A DNA stretch of 64,000 nucleotides from contig CAWBJY010000011.1 of NCBI GenBank assembly GCA_963789215.1, positions 620,001 to 684,000 of the forward strand, given 5' to 3'. The position numbers and the translations under genes were made by a program. This stretch comes from Phormidesmis sp963789215 (GTDB taxonomy: Bacteria; Cyanobacteriota; Cyanobacteriia; Phormidesmidales; Phormidesmidaceae). Shown piece after piece: positions 18,999 through 27,125 of this stretch (within the stretch, counting starts at the first letter, position 1; each line of letters opens with the position of its first letter). The notes under the pieces were generated by a model, which did no database searches, was not told the DNA's origin, and saw only the letters and a program-made list of their open reading frames with translations.

Positions 18999-20762
18999 AT
19001 GGCTTCTCCTACAACCCTAAAATCTCCAACGGCAACCCAGCGAGTTAGCGGTGCTTACGCACTGATTGACAGCCTGGTGCGCCACGGCGTAAAGCACATT
19101 TTTGGCTATCCAGGCGGCGCGATTTTGCCGATTTATGACGCGCTGTACCAAGCGGAAGAAAAGGGAGAGGTGAAGCACTTTTTGGTGCGACATGAGCAGG
19201 CGGCGGCTCACGCGGCGGACGGTTACGCTAGAGCGACTGGACAGGTTGGCGTCTGTTTTGCTACCTCTGGCCCCGGTGCGACAAACTTGGTTACGGGCAT
19301 CGCCACTGCTCAAATGGATTCGATTCCGATGGTGGCGATCACCGGTCAGGTGGCTCGGGGCGCGATTGGCACCGACGCTTTTCAGGAGACTGACATTCAC
19401 GGCGTTACCCTGCCGATTGTGAAGCATTCCTACGTTGTGCGCGATGCTAACCAGATAGCGCAGATAGTGGCTGAAGCCTTTCATATTGCTAGCACCGGCA
19501 GACCCGGCCCAGTCTTGATTGACGTGCCTAAAGACGTGGGCACCGATGAAATCGACTATATTCCCGTAGAGCCAGGGGACGTGAATATTCCGGGCTATCA
19601 TCCAGAAATTAAGATTGAAGAGCAGCAAATAGAAGGGGCGATCGCCCTTTTGCGCGAAGCCGAAAAGCCCTTGCTGTACGTGGGAGGAGGGGCGATCGCT
19701 TCTGCTGCTCACAAGGAAATTCAAACCCTAGCCGAAGCCTTTTCGGCTCCGATGACCAACACCTTAATGGGTAAAGGTGCCGTCGATGAGCATCATCCGC
19801 TGGCCGTTGGCATGCTGGGAATGCACGGTACGGCCTATGCCAACTTTGCGGTGAGCCAGTGCGACCTGCTTGTCGCTATCGGCGCTAGATTTGACGATCG
19901 CGTTACGGGCAAGCTCGATCAGTTTGCATCTAGAGCCAAAGTTATTCACATCGACATCGATCCGGCTGAGGTGGGCAAAAACAGAGCGCCTGAGGTTGCG
20001 GTAGTAGGTGATGTGAAGAAAGTACTGGTACAGCTATTAGATGCGCTAGGTAAGCAAGCAGAACCCGATGGCGATCGCACTAAAAGCTGGCTAGACGAAA
20101 TTGACGGCTGGCGCACTGACTTTCCGCTCACAGCGCCTACTTACCCCGACGAAATTTCGCCGCAGTCCGTCATCGTTGAAATCACCAAGCAGGCACCTCA
20201 CGCTTACTGCACGACCGACGTCGGCCAGCACCAAATGTGGGCCGCGCAGTTCTTGAAAAACGGGCCGCGTCAGTGGATTTCTAGCGCTGGACTCGGCACG
20301 ATGGGCTTCGGGCTACCGGCTGCGCTAGGCGTTAAAGTCGCCAAGCCCGATCATCAGGTTGTTTGCATCAGCGGAGATGCCAGCTTCCAGATGAACCTGC
20401 AGGAGCTAGCGACGTTAGACCAGTACGGACTAGCGGTAAAAACCGTGATTTTGAACAACGGCTGGCAGGGCATGGTGCGGCAGTGGCAAGAGGCATTCTT
20501 TGGCGAGCGCTACTCGTCTTCGAATATGGAGAAGGGAATGCCGAACTTTCCACTGTTGGCTCAGGCGTTTGGCATTAAGGGGATGACGATATCAGACCCG
20601 AGTGAGCTAGAAGGTGCGATCGCTGAGATGATGGCGTTTGATGGGCCAGTGCTGCTAGACGTGCGGGTGAAAAGAGATGAGAACTGCTACCCCATGATTC
20701 CATCAGGCAAGAGCAACGCAGATATGATTGGTCTACCCGACAAGCCCAGACCGGCAAGATAG
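18999..20762 (+). CDS. ilvB: Acetolactate synthase large subunit
   Basis: This ThDP- and FAD-dependent enzyme makes acetolactate or acetohydroxybutyrate at the first common step of valine, leucine and isoleucine synthesis. The N-terminal block FGYPGGAILPIYDAL is followed by the catalytic Glu66 in VRHEQAAAHAADGYAR. GPGATNLVTGIA, the FAD-domain GARFDDRVTG and the ThDP motif GDASFQMNLQELATLDQY...NNGWQGMVRQWQ are all present. ATG at 18999 gives 587 residues; an in-frame GTG at 18966 is a weaker choice. The regulatory subunit (ilvH) is not in this window. Confidence 0.95.
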   Translation: MASPTTLKSPTATQRVSGAYALIDSLVRHGVKHIFGYPGGAILPIYDALYQAEEKGEVKHFLVRHEQAAAHAADGYARATGQVGVCFATSGPGATNLVTGIATAQMDSIPMVAITGQVARGAIGTDAFQETDIHGVTLPIVKHSYVVRDANQIAQIVAEAFHIASTGRPGPVLIDVPKDVGTDEIDYIPVEPGDVNIPGYHPEIKIEEQQIEGAIALLREAEKPLLYVGGGAIASAAHKEIQTLAEAFSAPMTNTLMGKGAVDEHHPLAVGMLGMHGTAYANFAVSQCDLLVAIGARFDDRVTGKLDQFASRAKVIHIDIDPAEVGKNRAPEVAVVGDVKKVLVQLLDALGKQAEPDGDRTKSWLDEIDGWRTDFPLTAPTYPDEISPQSVIVEITKQAPHAYCTTDVGQHQMWAAQFLKNGPRQWISSAGLGTMGFGLPAALGVKVAKPDHQVVCISGDASFQMNLQELATLDQYGLAVKTVILNNGWQGMVRQWQEAFFGERYSSSNMEKGMPNFPLLAQAFGIKGMTISDPSELEGAIAEMMAFDGPVLLDVRVKRDENCYPMIPSGKSNADMIGLPDKPRPAR

Positions 20763-20825
20763 CTGTTTTGCCAGCCGCCGCGACCCTGCGGGATATCTGA
20801 TGCGGGATACGCAGATAATTTGTAA

Positions 20826-20852
20826 AGCTCGGCTATGGCCGGGCTTTTTTTC
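20826..20852 (+). terminator. ilvB terminator
   Basis: AGCTCGGC (20826-20833) pairs with GCCGGGCT (20838-20845) and is followed by a run of T. It lies about 65 bases after the ilvB stop. Confidence 0.88.
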
Positions 20853-20866
20853 GCGAATGGATTCAA

Positions 20867-20961
20867 TATGTGGATTGTCAGTATGTGGATTGTCAGTTCT
20901 AGCGTAAGGCGCCAGAAATTCTCAGTAAGTATAGGGGAGTTGTAGAAGGGGAATTGTAGAG
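20867..20961 (+). repeat. Two short tandem duplications in the ilvB-ftsL gap
   Basis: TATGTGGATTGTCAG occurs twice in tandem (20867-20881, 20882-20896). GGGGAGTTGTAGAA (20934-20947) is repeated as GGGGAATTGTAGAG (20948-20961). Units of 15 and 14 bp match the sizes seen elsewhere in the window. Confidence 0.85.
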
Positions 20962-21430
20962 ATACGGGCTTTGCATCTTCATCTGTACCTCATAAACCAA
21001 CTACCTTTGCTATCGTCTGAGCTGTTCTTATAAGCCGTCTTTTGGAAAACTCAGCCTTTCTCCTTGATCTTCTCAGGAGCGATCGCACTTTTAGCAGCTT
21101 TCCTATGAGAAAGCGCGCAGATACAAAAGCGTGGCAGAGTTTCTACATCAAAACTACATAATGCCTTGCGCAGAGCAGTTTTCCGCGAATTTTACAAAGG
21201 GCCTTGTTCTTCTCCCGCTAGCAAGGTAGTATGCGCGTAAATTAACTTGATAGCAGCGCTGCACGTTAGCTATAAATACCTAGTAATAAGGAATGCAGCC
21301 ACTGCGTAAATTTACGGCCACTCCTTCATCACTAGTCACACTTGCCCTAAGTAGTTTCTCGCTTATTCTTCTGCTCATCTTCTAAATCTGCTCATTTTCT
21401 AAAACCTCATCACCCTTCCCCTATAGCCGC
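20962..21430. other. Long upstream region of the division genes, no gene seen
   Basis: About 470 bases with stop codons in all frames and no RNA family I recognise. It presumably holds the promoter of the ftsL-like/ftsI pair. I could not fix a -35/-10 pair with confidence. Confidence 0.3.
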
Positions 21431-22084
21431 ATGGTTTTCGCTACCGAGTTCGATCCTCGCGAACAGTCTCAACGCCGCCCTTCCCCTAAATCGCGGTCAA
21501 ACTCGGATTTGCAGACGGGTACGACTTCTCTGCAAGACGCTTCTACGCTAGCGCCTCGCATTCAGGCGGTTTCTCAGACGTCCCTTGCTCCAAACCCTAA
21601 TACCTACCAGGCCAAACGCAGCAACATAGTGCCTTTGCAAGTGGGTGGCCCGGCTAAGCGCGTACGGCTCGATGCCGACTCGACGCTATCGCTTCCTCAG
21701 CAGCCCAAATTGCCGCTAGGGCTAAGACTGCTCACCCGTTTGCAGCAAGGGTCAACCGCGATTACCGGCGTACTGGTAACGGCTGCTCTCGTGGTTTATG
21801 GCTCTACGGTCTATGTCGATAAATCTGCAACTAGGGCCATTCTTCAGCTAGATGCGCTGCAAGGCGAATCGCAGCAGTTGACCTCAGCGAACGAATCTAT
21901 TAAGCAAAGTCTAGCGGAGCAGGCAACTCGTCCAGATTCTGGATTAGAACCTTATGAAGCAGGCGATGTAATATTTGTAGAACCCGCCCCGCCCAGAGAG
22001 AAGCTGGCTAAAGAAACGCCAGCAGACGATCTTGATAGCTCCGCTCTTGAACCGACTGAGATGCCAGGGCCGCTCGGTTACTAG
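21431..22084 (+). CDS. FtsL-like membrane protein upstream of ftsI
   Basis: A 217-residue bitopic protein. Residues 1-105 are a cytosolic Ser/Pro/Arg-rich, probably disordered region. A single membrane helix spans about residues 107-127 (STAITGVLVTAALVVYGSTVYV). It is followed by a short coiled-coil-prone helix (ATRAILQLDALQGESQQLTSANESIKQSL). This is the FtsL/DivIC topology, and the gene ends 34 bases before ftsI, the place FtsL occupies in many dcw clusters. FtsL partners FtsB/FtsQ and activates septal wall synthesis. Sequence similarity alone is weak, so the assignment rests on topology and context. Confidence 0.65.
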   Translation: MVFATEFDPREQSQRRPSPKSRSNSDLQTGTTSLQDASTLAPRIQAVSQTSLAPNPNTYQAKRSNIVPLQVGGPAKRVRLDADSTLSLPQQPKLPLGLRLLTRLQQGSTAITGVLVTAALVVYGSTVYVDKSATRAILQLDALQGESQQLTSANESIKQSLAEQATRPDSGLEPYEAGDVIFVEPAPPREKLAKETPADDLDSSALEPTEMPGPLGY

Positions 22085-22118
22085 TCGTCACTTATTGCTA
22101 GTTACTTAGGTTACTCCA

Positions 22119-23963
22119 ATGGCTTCTACTCGTCCGCGCGCTAGGCGACGCAATCTTAAGCTGCGTCTGCCTCGCTCTACGCCAGAGCAAATTCAGGCAT
22201 TTCGAGAAAACTCGCCTCGGCTGCGGCTGATTAGCGTGTGGCTTGTGCTGTTAGTTGGCATGGTGGGGCTAACGCTGCGGCTGGCCTATTTGCAGCTATT
22301 TATCAGCGGTGAGCTAAAGGCTAAAGCGGCTGAGCAGCAGCTCATTCAAGAAGCGCCTCACGCCTCTCGGCGGCAGATGGTCGATCTTCAAGGCAATGTA
22401 GTGGCGATGGATCAGGTGGTCTATACGCTGTACGTGCATCCTACGCTGTTTAAAAAGCCTAGTGAGGCCATCGCTCGCTCGGTGGGTGAAGTATTAGGTC
22501 GCAGCGAGCAAAAGCTGCTGCGCGAGTTTGGCAAGCAGAAAAGCGGCATCCAGTTGGAAACCGATATCTCTGAGGAGACGGCTAAGCGGCTACGAGATTT
22601 AAGACTAGACGGCCTTGAGCTATTACCTGCTCCGCAGCGGATGTACCCGCAGGGCGATTTGTTTTCGCAGATAACGGGTTACATCGATCTAGAGGGCGAG
22701 CCTAAAGCGGGCGTCGAAATGGATTTCGAGGAGCAGCTACGATATGCCAATCCGAAGCTGGGTGAGGCAACGACGCTGCAACAGGTTGCCCGAGATGATT
22801 TGCAGCTTCAGCTGACGATAGACAGCCGGTTACAGCGAATTGCGCAGGAAGGTTTGGCGGCGACCGTCACCGAAAACAATGCTAAGCGAGGCGCGTTGAT
22901 GGTGATGGATAGCCATACGGGCGAGCTGCTGGTGATGGCGATCGCACCTACCTACAATCCTAACGAATACTACAAAGCAGATGTCTCGCAGTTTAAGAAT
23001 TGGGCGGTGAGTGATTTGTACGAACCTGGCTCGACGTTTAAGCCGATTAACGTTGCGATCGCGCTAGAAACCGGCAGCATGGCTCCTACTGGCACGGTCT
23101 ACGATGAGGGCGAGATCTTTGTTGAAGACTGGCCCATTCGCAACGTAGATTTCAAATATATCGGTGGGCGCGGTACGCTCTCGCTGACCGACGTGCTGCG
23201 CTATTCGAGCAACGTTGGCATGGTTCATGTGATGCAGCACCTGCCGCGAGCGCTTTACTACGAGTGGCTAGAGAAGCTAGGCATTGGCGGTGAAACGGGT
23301 GTGGATTTACCGGGCGAGGTAAACGGACAGATTAAGGCGCGATCGCAGTTTGTCGGTAGCGAAGTAGAAGCCGCCACAACCGCTTTTGGACAAGGCTTTT
23401 CGCTTACCCCACTTCAGCTTTTACAGCTACATGGCATCCTGGCCAACGGCGGCAAAAAGGTTACCCCTCACGTCGTGCGCGGCCTGACCAACGCCGATAA
23501 TGAACTTACCTGGACACCTAAGCGAGCTGAATCAGAGCAAATTTTTTCGCCTGAAACGGCTCGCCAGGTATTGAAAATGATGCAGGAAGTGGTAGACGAC
23601 GGCACCGGATCGGCAGCCAAGATTGAAGGCTATCAGGTGGCAGGTAAAACCGGCACCGCTCAAAAAGCAACCGAATACGGCACCTACGGCGATCAGCGCA
23701 TTACTAGCTTTGTTAGCATTGCGCCCGTCAGCGATCCGCGCTACGTAGTGCTAGCGGTGATAGACGAGCCGCAGGGCGAAAATGCCTACGGCGGGACAGT
23801 TGCCGCTCCGCTCGTCAAAAAAGTGTTGGATTCGCTGGTGGTACTAGAAGGCGTTGCGCCGGACGGAGCGCCCGGAAAAGCTGCTGAAGAGTTAGGAAAT
23901 AATCTCTCGAATGATGAGATCACTCCAGCTGAAGTCATTCCTGATGAAACCGTTCCCGACTAA
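22119..23963 (+). CDS. ftsI: Penicillin-binding protein FtsI (class B transpeptidase)
   Basis: The septal peptidoglycan transpeptidase. A basic cytosolic N-terminus precedes one membrane helix (about residues 37-60). The dimerisation domain follows, and the transpeptidase domain has all three active-site motifs: STFK (Ser305), SSN (363-365) and KTGTAQ (from 510). TAFGQGFSLTPLQL also fits. The length of 614 residues is normal. The C-terminus is an acidic extension (NNLSNDEITPAEVIPDETVPD). The gene is preceded by the FtsL-like gene, with which it is probably co-transcribed. A 15-bp repeat crosses its stop codon. Confidence 0.95.
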   Translation: MASTRPRARRRNLKLRLPRSTPEQIQAFRENSPRLRLISVWLVLLVGMVGLTLRLAYLQLFISGELKAKAAEQQLIQEAPHASRRQMVDLQGNVVAMDQVVYTLYVHPTLFKKPSEAIARSVGEVLGRSEQKLLREFGKQKSGIQLETDISEETAKRLRDLRLDGLELLPAPQRMYPQGDLFSQITGYIDLEGEPKAGVEMDFEEQLRYANPKLGEATTLQQVARDDLQLQLTIDSRLQRIAQEGLAATVTENNAKRGALMVMDSHTGELLVMAIAPTYNPNEYYKADVSQFKNWAVSDLYEPGSTFKPINVAIALETGSMAPTGTVYDEGEIFVEDWPIRNVDFKYIGGRGTLSLTDVLRYSSNVGMVHVMQHLPRALYYEWLEKLGIGGETGVDLPGEVNGQIKARSQFVGSEVEAATTAFGQGFSLTPLQLLQLHGILANGGKKVTPHVVRGLTNADNELTWTPKRAESEQIFSPETARQVLKMMQEVVDDGTGSAAKIEGYQVAGKTGTAQKATEYGTYGDQRITSFVSIAPVSDPRYVVLAVIDEPQGENAYGGTVAAPLVKKVLDSLVVLEGVAPDGAPGKAAEELGNNLSNDEITPAEVIPDETVPD

Positions 23964-23990
23964 ATCGTTCTTGACTAAACCGTTCCTGAC
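23946..23990 (+). repeat. 15-bp tandem repeat x3 across the ftsI stop
   Basis: Units GAAACCGTTCCCGAC (23946-23960, coding), TAAATCGTTCTTGAC (23961-23975) and TAAACCGTTCCTGAC (23976-23990). The first TAA is the ftsI stop, and the period of 15 places a second in-frame TAA and then a TGA after it. The last codons of ftsI have thus been copied beyond the stop. Confidence 0.92.
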
Positions 23991-24274
23991 TGAAAAAGAG
24001 AGCTATCAATTTGGCTTGCCTGATCTGAAACAACTTCTGGCTGAACGTTTTATCAAACAGCGGTAGCGTCACTAGCCGATGGATAAGAGCCGCCAACGAC
24101 GCTATTTAATGTCAGCAACAGTAAGACTTTTGCTTAGTTGTTCGCTTTTTTCCCTGTACTTAGGGTGGTAGTAGCTTTTGACGTCGCAAACTCTTGTTTG
24201 AGATAGCTTGCCTTGAGTACCACTTTGGTTACCGAGAGATCAAAGCTATATCGAAGTTGATGTGAGCTATTAGG
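23991..24274. other. Convergent intergenic region without gene
   Basis: About 280 bases between ftsI and the MocR gene, which converge. No ORF and no convincing terminator hairpin is visible, although T-rich stretches occur near 24127-24155. Confidence 0.3.
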
Positions 24275-25744
24275 CTAGGAATTGGAGTTTAGGTGCGATC
24301 GCAAAATATCGCTCAATATTCCTATGCCTTTTTCTGTCTCTTCGGGCGGCAGCGAAAAATTTAGCCGCAGCGCGGGATAGCCCTGCTGGTTGGGGAAAAA
24401 GGCCGCACCCGAGGCAGCTAGTACTTTTTGCTCAGCTAGCGCAGTCGATATATCGGTTACCAAAAGCTGGTCAGGAAGCTGAATCCATAGAAAGGTGCCG
24501 CCTTCGGGGACTGTCCAGGTGACGCCTTCAGGTAAGTGCCTGATCAGGGCGCTCACCATATAGTCGCGGCGATCGCGGTGCAAAGACTTGAGTTTCTCTA
24601 ACCGCCGGCGATAGTGCCCCGAAGACAAATATTCTTTTACAATCGCTTGAGACGCATTCGAGATATGAAAATCGTGCAGTAGCTTGCGCTCTGTTAACGC
24701 CTTATTCTGTTCTCCTGTAATCGCCATATAGCCGACTCTTAACCCCAGCATCAGGGTTTTAGAGAATGTGCCAACGTAGATCACCCGATCTTGAGTATCA
24801 AAGGCTTTAATCGGCGGCGGTGTGGCTTCAAAGCTCAGCGGTTCGTACGCATTGTCTTCGATGATGATGCAGTCGAACTGCTCGGCTAGTGCTAGCAACT
24901 GTCTGCGATGGTCAGCAGACGTTGTGATGCCAGTTGGATTGTGTAAGGTGCTGATGGTGTAGATAATTTTGGGCCGATGGCTTTGCAGGTATTGGGCCAA
25001 CAGCGCTAAGTTTATGCCCTCTGGCGTCATCGGAATGCCAATAATCTGAGCGCCGCGCTGCTGCAAAACGGAGAGAAACCCGTGATAAGTCGGCGCTTCT
25101 ACCACAACCCAGTCGCCCGGCGAGATAAAGTATTCGGCCAGTAGCGACAGCGCCTGCATAGAACCGCTGGTCACAATCAGGTTGTCTGCGTTAGTTTCTA
25201 GCCCCTGTTGAATCAAAATCTGAGAGATTTGTCCGCGTAAAGAGAGATCTCCTTTGGGATGAGTCCGTTGAAAAAATAGATCTGAATCTTTCATTGCCCT
25301 GCGAGCAATCCGTCGCAAATCTTCTACGCCAAAGGGTCGTGGCTCGCCTCTGCTAAAGTCAATGGTGTCGGGCCAGCTGTGAGAATTAAGGGTGGCGTAG
25401 TAGATTTCAGGAAAAGAGTTGCCGCCGCTGCTAGGAATAACCACTTCTTGAGTGGGATTAAAAGAAGCGGGTGGCAGAGGATTTTGCGGCGCGGGCACTC
25501 GCAGCTCGGGCGGATTGATGAAGTATCCAGAGCCGCGTTTGGCCTGCACTAAGCCCTCCGCTTCGAGAATGCTATAGGCTTCTAGCACCGTAAGCTTATT
25601 GACCTTAACCGTTTGGGCAAGGCTGCGAATAGACGGGAGCTGCGCACCCGAAGGCAGACCGCCGCTGTGAATGAGCTGTTGAATGCGATCGCGTATTTGC
25701 AAATAAATCGGCTGCTTAGCCTGACGATCTAGCGGAATTTTCAT
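24275..25744 (-). CDS. MocR-family transcriptional regulator (GntR HTH + aminotransferase)
   Basis: A 489-residue fusion of an N-terminal GntR winged helix (PIYLQIRDRIQQLIHSG, LPSIRSLAQTVKVNKLTV, then an EAEGLVQAKRGSGYFI wing) and a fold-type I PLP aminotransferase-like domain. NPTGITTSADHRR, IIEDNAYEPLSF and GTFSKTLMLGLRVGYM hold the Asn, Asp and Schiff-base Lys for PLP. Relatives such as PdxR and GabR respond to PLP or amino-acid-derived ligands. The target cannot be told: no vitamin B6 or GABA gene is adjacent. It is divergent from a small hypothetical gene followed by phzF. Confidence 0.9.
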   Translation of the reverse strand: MKIPLDRQAKQPIYLQIRDRIQQLIHSGGLPSGAQLPSIRSLAQTVKVNKLTVLEAYSILEAEGLVQAKRGSGYFINPPELRVPAPQNPLPPASFNPTQEVVIPSSGGNSFPEIYYATLNSHSWPDTIDFSRGEPRPFGVEDLRRIARRAMKDSDLFFQRTHPKGDLSLRGQISQILIQQGLETNADNLIVTSGSMQALSLLAEYFISPGDWVVVEAPTYHGFLSVLQQRGAQIIGIPMTPEGINLALLAQYLQSHRPKIIYTISTLHNPTGITTSADHRRQLLALAEQFDCIIIEDNAYEPLSFEATPPPIKAFDTQDRVIYVGTFSKTLMLGLRVGYMAITGEQNKALTERKLLHDFHISNASQAIVKEYLSSGHYRRRLEKLKSLHRDRRDYMVSALIRHLPEGVTWTVPEGGTFLWIQLPDQLLVTDISTALAEQKVLAASGAAFFPNQQGYPALRLNFSLPPEETEKGIGILSDILRSHLNSNS

Positions 25745-25928
25745 CGACTCTTAAAATGCGGCTGCTTTGAGCCTAATTCATTACCTCACGACGGCTCTAG
25801 TACAGTTCGCTTAAGTTTAGCTAGACCACTTAAGTATTTCCCAACTGGTCTAGTCAAACCCGTCCAATGCGTACCTTCTCAGCCGCTGTTAAAACCGCGA
25901 TAGTAAAAACGTTGCGCCAGGCATTTTT

Positions 25929-26246
25929 ATGAATTCTAGCTTTCGCGGTGGTTTCAACCGTCCCAGTGATTACGCTCTCTTACGCAGTGGCGCTTTAGAA
26001 TCAGAGCTTTCTCAAGCGATCGCCCGAGCTAAACTCCTTCCTAGCGAGCATCAAGACGTTCAGCCTGGGATCAAGCAATGGGCGATCGCGCTGTTGGATT
26101 TTCTGACGGGACAAAATCAAATAGCGATTCGACCCAAGTACATAGATGGCACCTTGCGATGGATAGTATACGACCCTCAAACCGATACCCTACATCAGTT
26201 TTACTCCGAGCAAGCCGTAAGTGCTTGGTTAGAGCAACGTCGCTAA
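25929..26246 (+). CDS. Small conserved hypothetical protein
   Basis: A 105-residue soluble protein. The middle reads IKQWAIALLDFLTGQNQIAIRP and the end RWIVYDPQTDTLHQFYSEQAVSAWLEQRR. No domain recognised. It lies 46 bases before phzF on the same strand and may share a transcript with it. The coding character (in-frame HIP1 use, compact stop-to-start spacing) supports a real gene. Confidence 0.6.
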   Translation: MNSSFRGGFNRPSDYALLRSGALESELSQAIARAKLLPSEHQDVQPGIKQWAIALLDFLTGQNQIAIRPKYIDGTLRWIVYDPQTDTLHQFYSEQAVSAWLEQRR

Positions 26247-26292
26247 CGGTAAGATTTAGAACATTCGAGACCCCACCTGCAGGAGCCACCCC

Positions 26293-27111
26293 ATGAGCCT
26301 AACTGTCATTCAAGTAGACGCTTTTACGAACCAGCCTTTTGCAGGAAATCCGGCGGCGGTTTGCGTGACCGACCAGCCGTTAGCAGATGATTTGATGCGG
26401 GCGATCGCACTAGAGATGAACCTCTCAGAAACCGCCTTCTTGCACCCGATCGAAGGTGGCTATAGCCTGCGCTGGTTCACGCCTGCTGTAGAAGTCAATT
26501 TGTGCGGCCACGCCACGCTAGCGAGTGCCCACGTTCTTTGGAGCGAAGGTCATCTATCAGACACTGAAGTCGCAAAGTTTCAAACTAAAAGCGGCTGGCT
26601 CAGCGCCCGCAAAAACGATGACTGGATCGAAATGGACTTTCCAGCCCAGCCGGTTCAAACCGCTAGCCATGTCCTACCGCAGCTGATCAAAGCGCTCTGC
26701 TGCGGCGGTAACATTCGCGCCGTCAGCAAAAACGATGTTAATTACTTAGTCGAAATCCTGTCAGAATCTGCGCTGGCCGGACTCCAGCCAGACTTTGCCG
26801 AAATGAAAAAGCTGCCCGTGCAAGGCGTGATTGCAACCGCGCCTGCCGACGGTGAAGACTACGACTTTGTCAGCCGTTACTTCGGCCCAGCCGTGGGTAT
26901 CGACGAAGATCCTGTGACGGGTTCTGCCCATGCGTCCTTAGCACCCTACTGGCAGGAGAAGCTAAACAAAATTGAAATGACGGCCCGGCAGATTTCTGCG
27001 CGAGGCGGCGTCATTCGCGTAAAGTACAACAACTCTAACGAGCCATCAGATCGGGTGTTTATCAGTGGTCAGGCGGTAACGGTGATGAAAGGTGAGCTTC
27101 TGGCCGGTTGA
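26293..27111 (+). CDS. PhzF-family isomerase/epimerase-like protein
   Basis: A 272-residue protein with the two-half diaminopimelate-epimerase fold of PhzF. Signatures are QVDAFTNQPFAGNPAAVCV, EMNLSETAFL with the conserved catalytic Glu46, RWFTPAVEVNLCGHATLASAHVLW, and DEDPVTGSAHASLAPYW. PhzF itself isomerises a phenazine precursor, but there are no phenazine genes here, so the substrate is unknown, as for most widespread members. GGAG lies about 8 bases before the ATG. The stop is only 14 bases from the convergent uvrA stop. Confidence 0.9.
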   Translation: MSLTVIQVDAFTNQPFAGNPAAVCVTDQPLADDLMRAIALEMNLSETAFLHPIEGGYSLRWFTPAVEVNLCGHATLASAHVLWSEGHLSDTEVAKFQTKSGWLSARKNDDWIEMDFPAQPVQTASHVLPQLIKALCCGGNIRAVSKNDVNYLVEILSESALAGLQPDFAEMKKLPVQGVIATAPADGEDYDFVSRYFGPAVGIDEDPVTGSAHASLAPYWQEKLNKIEMTARQISARGGVIRVKYNNSNEPSDRVFISGQAVTVMKGELLAG

Positions 27112-27125
27112 GATCAAGTGCTTTG

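Noticed and set aside
19017..19724. A 235-codon open frame on the minus strand inside ilvB
   Set aside because: It lies fully antisense to strongly conserved acetolactate synthase codons and its translation shows no domain; GC-rich codon bias on the plus strand explains the openness.
26293..27111. Phenazine biosynthesis cluster suggested by phzF
   Set aside because: No other phz genes are present; PhzF homologues are widespread outside phenazine producers.
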